Source: Flavobacteriaceae bacterium MAR_2009_75 (lineage in GTDB: Bacteria > Bacteroidota > Bacteroidia > Flavobacteriales > Flavobacteriaceae). From it: DNA of 64,000 nucleotides. A model generated the notes under the pieces. It did not search any database, was not told the origin of the DNA, and saw nothing but the letters and a program-made list of their open reading frames with translations. This document shows positions 62,903 to 64,000 of the stretch, in pieces. Each line of letters begins with the position of its first letter. Position 1 is the first letter of the stretch. The DNA lies in the NCBI GenBank assembly GCA_002813285.1, contig PHTZ01000001.1, forward strand, positions 2,169,501-2,233,500. The letters run 5' to 3'. The position numbers and the translations under genes are program-made.

Positions 62903-63496
62903 ATGTTCACAGGTATTATTGAAACTTTGGGTACTGTAAAACACTTGGAAAAAGATGGCGGAAACCTTCATATAACTATCGCTTCCAGCCTTTCCCAAGA
63001 ACTAAAAATCGATCAGAGCGTTGCCCATAACGGGGTCTGCTTGACCGTGGTTTCCTTAGCCGAAGAATCTTATACCGTAACCGCTATTGAAGAAACATTG
63101 GAAAAAACGAACCTAGAACAACTTCAGACCGGAGACCAAATAAATTTGGAACGCGCTATGGTTATGGGTTCTCGACTTGACGGACATATCGTACAAGGCC
63201 ATGTTGATCAAGTGGCGACCTGCTCGTCGGTAGAAGAAAAAGACGGTAGCTGGATTTTCACTTTTAAATACGACTCATCTATAGGAAATACGACCATTGA
63301 AAAGGGGTCTATAACCATAGATGGCACCAGTCTAACGGTTGTAGATTCAGGGTCGGACTCATTTAGTGTAGCCATAATACCATATACCTACGACCACACG
63401 CGCTTTAACACCTATCAAGTAGGTACGGTTGTAAACCTTGAATTTGATGTTATCGGTAAATATGTAGCAAAACTATTGTCGCTAAAAAGCACTTAA
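62903..63496 (+). CDS. ribE: Riboflavin synthase alpha subunit
   Basis: This 197-residue protein begins MFTGIIETLGTV and contains two tandem lumazine-binding repeats (about 1-95 and 96-190), with GSRLDGHIVQGHVDQ at the second. It dismutates two lumazines into riboflavin. It is a single-gene unit convergent with the acyltransferase-like gene across 23 nt. Confidence 0.96.
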   Translation: MFTGIIETLGTVKHLEKDGGNLHITIASSLSQELKIDQSVAHNGVCLTVVSLAEESYTVTAIEETLEKTNLEQLQTGDQINLERAMVMGSRLDGHIVQGHVDQVATCSSVEEKDGSWIFTFKYDSSIGNTTIEKGSITIDGTSLTVVDSGSDSFSVAIIPYTYDHTRFNTYQVGTVVNLEFDVIGKYVAKLLSLKST

Positions 63497-63519
63497 AAAA
63501 GCAAGTACCTAATTTAGGA

Positions 63520-64000
63520 TTATACTTTTATAAATATCTTTCTCTGATAGAGCACATAGGCCAATAGACAGTAAAAGGCCACAACCGTCAGCCCGTACAG
63601 CAGTGAAGACATTTGCAACGACATAAAACCATGTACGTAAATCGTATCGAACAACCAGCCGTGCAATGAGGTTTCTCCAACCTTGATCATGCCCAGCACT
63701 TTGCTTATAAAGCTAGAAAAGAAATAAAGTACGATAGCGTTTGCCCCGGCATACCTGAAAATAGTACCGAAACTGATTTTCTTTACATCGGTCAAAAAAT
63801 AAATAAGAGCCAAAATAAGGTTTGCCCATCCAGCGGTAATCAACACAAAACTACTTGTCCATAATGCTTTGTTGATAGGGAAAACAACATCCCACAAGTA
63901 ACCTAGTATTAAAAACGAGCCGCCCAGCCCCATTAAAATGGTTGCTTTTTTAGGCTGTTTCGAGACTAAGATAAGGCCTGTGAAAATACCCAATAAAGAA
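63520..64000 (-). CDS. DUF5009/HGSNAT-like membrane acyltransferase, C-terminal part (5' end outside window)
   Basis: The frame is open to the window edge, so only about 160 C-terminal residues are seen. At least four membrane helices alternate with short loops (GYLWDVVFPINKALWTSSFVL, FRYAGANAIVLYFFSSFI). The pattern resembles the heparan-alpha-glucosaminide N-acetyltransferase-like family (NagX, DUF5009), which acetylates amino sugars at the inner membrane. The TTG at 63993 is not a real start. Identity beyond family level is not supportable from a fragment. Confidence 0.7.
   Translation of the reverse strand, partial: SLLGIFTGLILVSKQPKKATILMGLGGSFLILGYLWDVVFPINKALWTSSFVLITAGWANLILALIYFLTDVKKISFGTIFRYAGANAIVLYFFSSFISKVLGMIKVGETSLHGWLFDTIYVHGFMSLQMSSLLYGLTVVAFYCLLAYVLYQRKIFIKV

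Overview
The window looks like a chromosomal segment of a marine-type flavobacterium (Bacteroidota, Flavobacteriaceae). Evidence: two SusC/SusD pairs, Bacteroidota-type promoters (TTG, 19 nt, TACATTTG before the OmpA gene), few Shine-Dalgarno sites, an OmpA protein with TSP3 repeats, an IPExxxVDY protein, and the fused viroplasmin-RNase H. No rRNA, tRNA, insertion sequence, CRISPR array or phage gene was found.

Region 1 (1-15.4 kb) is the most distinctive part. A three-gene cluster (DUF5690-like transporter cut by the window edge, aminophosphonate-type FAD oxidase, PhnX-like HAD phosphonatase) is followed by a reverse-strand XRE-cupin regulator. Across a palindrome-bearing intergenic region, a seven-gene operon runs: SusC, SusD, secreted AlkP-type phosphodiesterase with a PA14 tail, secreted metallo-beta-lactamase-fold hydrolase, PbfA-like PLP ammonia-lyase, secreted purple-acid-phosphatase-like enzyme, and a second secreted AlkP-type enzyme. 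My reading is a TonB-linked phosphonate/phosphoester utilization locus: secreted enzymes release small phosphorus compounds, SusCD captures them, and cytoplasmic enzymes turn aminophosphonates into phosphonoacetaldehyde and then phosphate.

Region 2 (15.5-28 kb) has an LpxH-like phosphoesterase, a glycosyltransferase and a GH1 beta-glucosidase in one operon. Next come a secreted GDPD-like/alkaline phosphatase fusion, a second SusCD pair and a lipoprotein calcineurin-type phosphoesterase, probably a second organophosphate-scavenging unit. Two copies of a short element (paired TTTGAGTTAG plus a terminator hairpin) flank the glycosyltransferase operon.

Region 3 (28-33.4 kb) holds a reverse-strand TRAP transporter with uronate isomerase (uronate uptake) and an SDR dehydrogenase.

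Region 4 (33.4-64 kb) is mostly core: AddAB-like helicase-nuclease genes separated by ompA and kbl, sod, purF, a PfkB kinase, rnhA, purN, acpP-fabF-rnc, pyk, a GreA/B-like factor, a sugar-acid dehydratase, accC-accB-fabH, rpmF-DUF177, pdxA and ribE. Between sod and purF lie four tandem copies of a roughly 75-nt unit, read on the minus strand as a conserved 40-nt block followed by a covarying terminator hairpin. This looks like a multi-copy small RNA family that I cannot assign to a known class.
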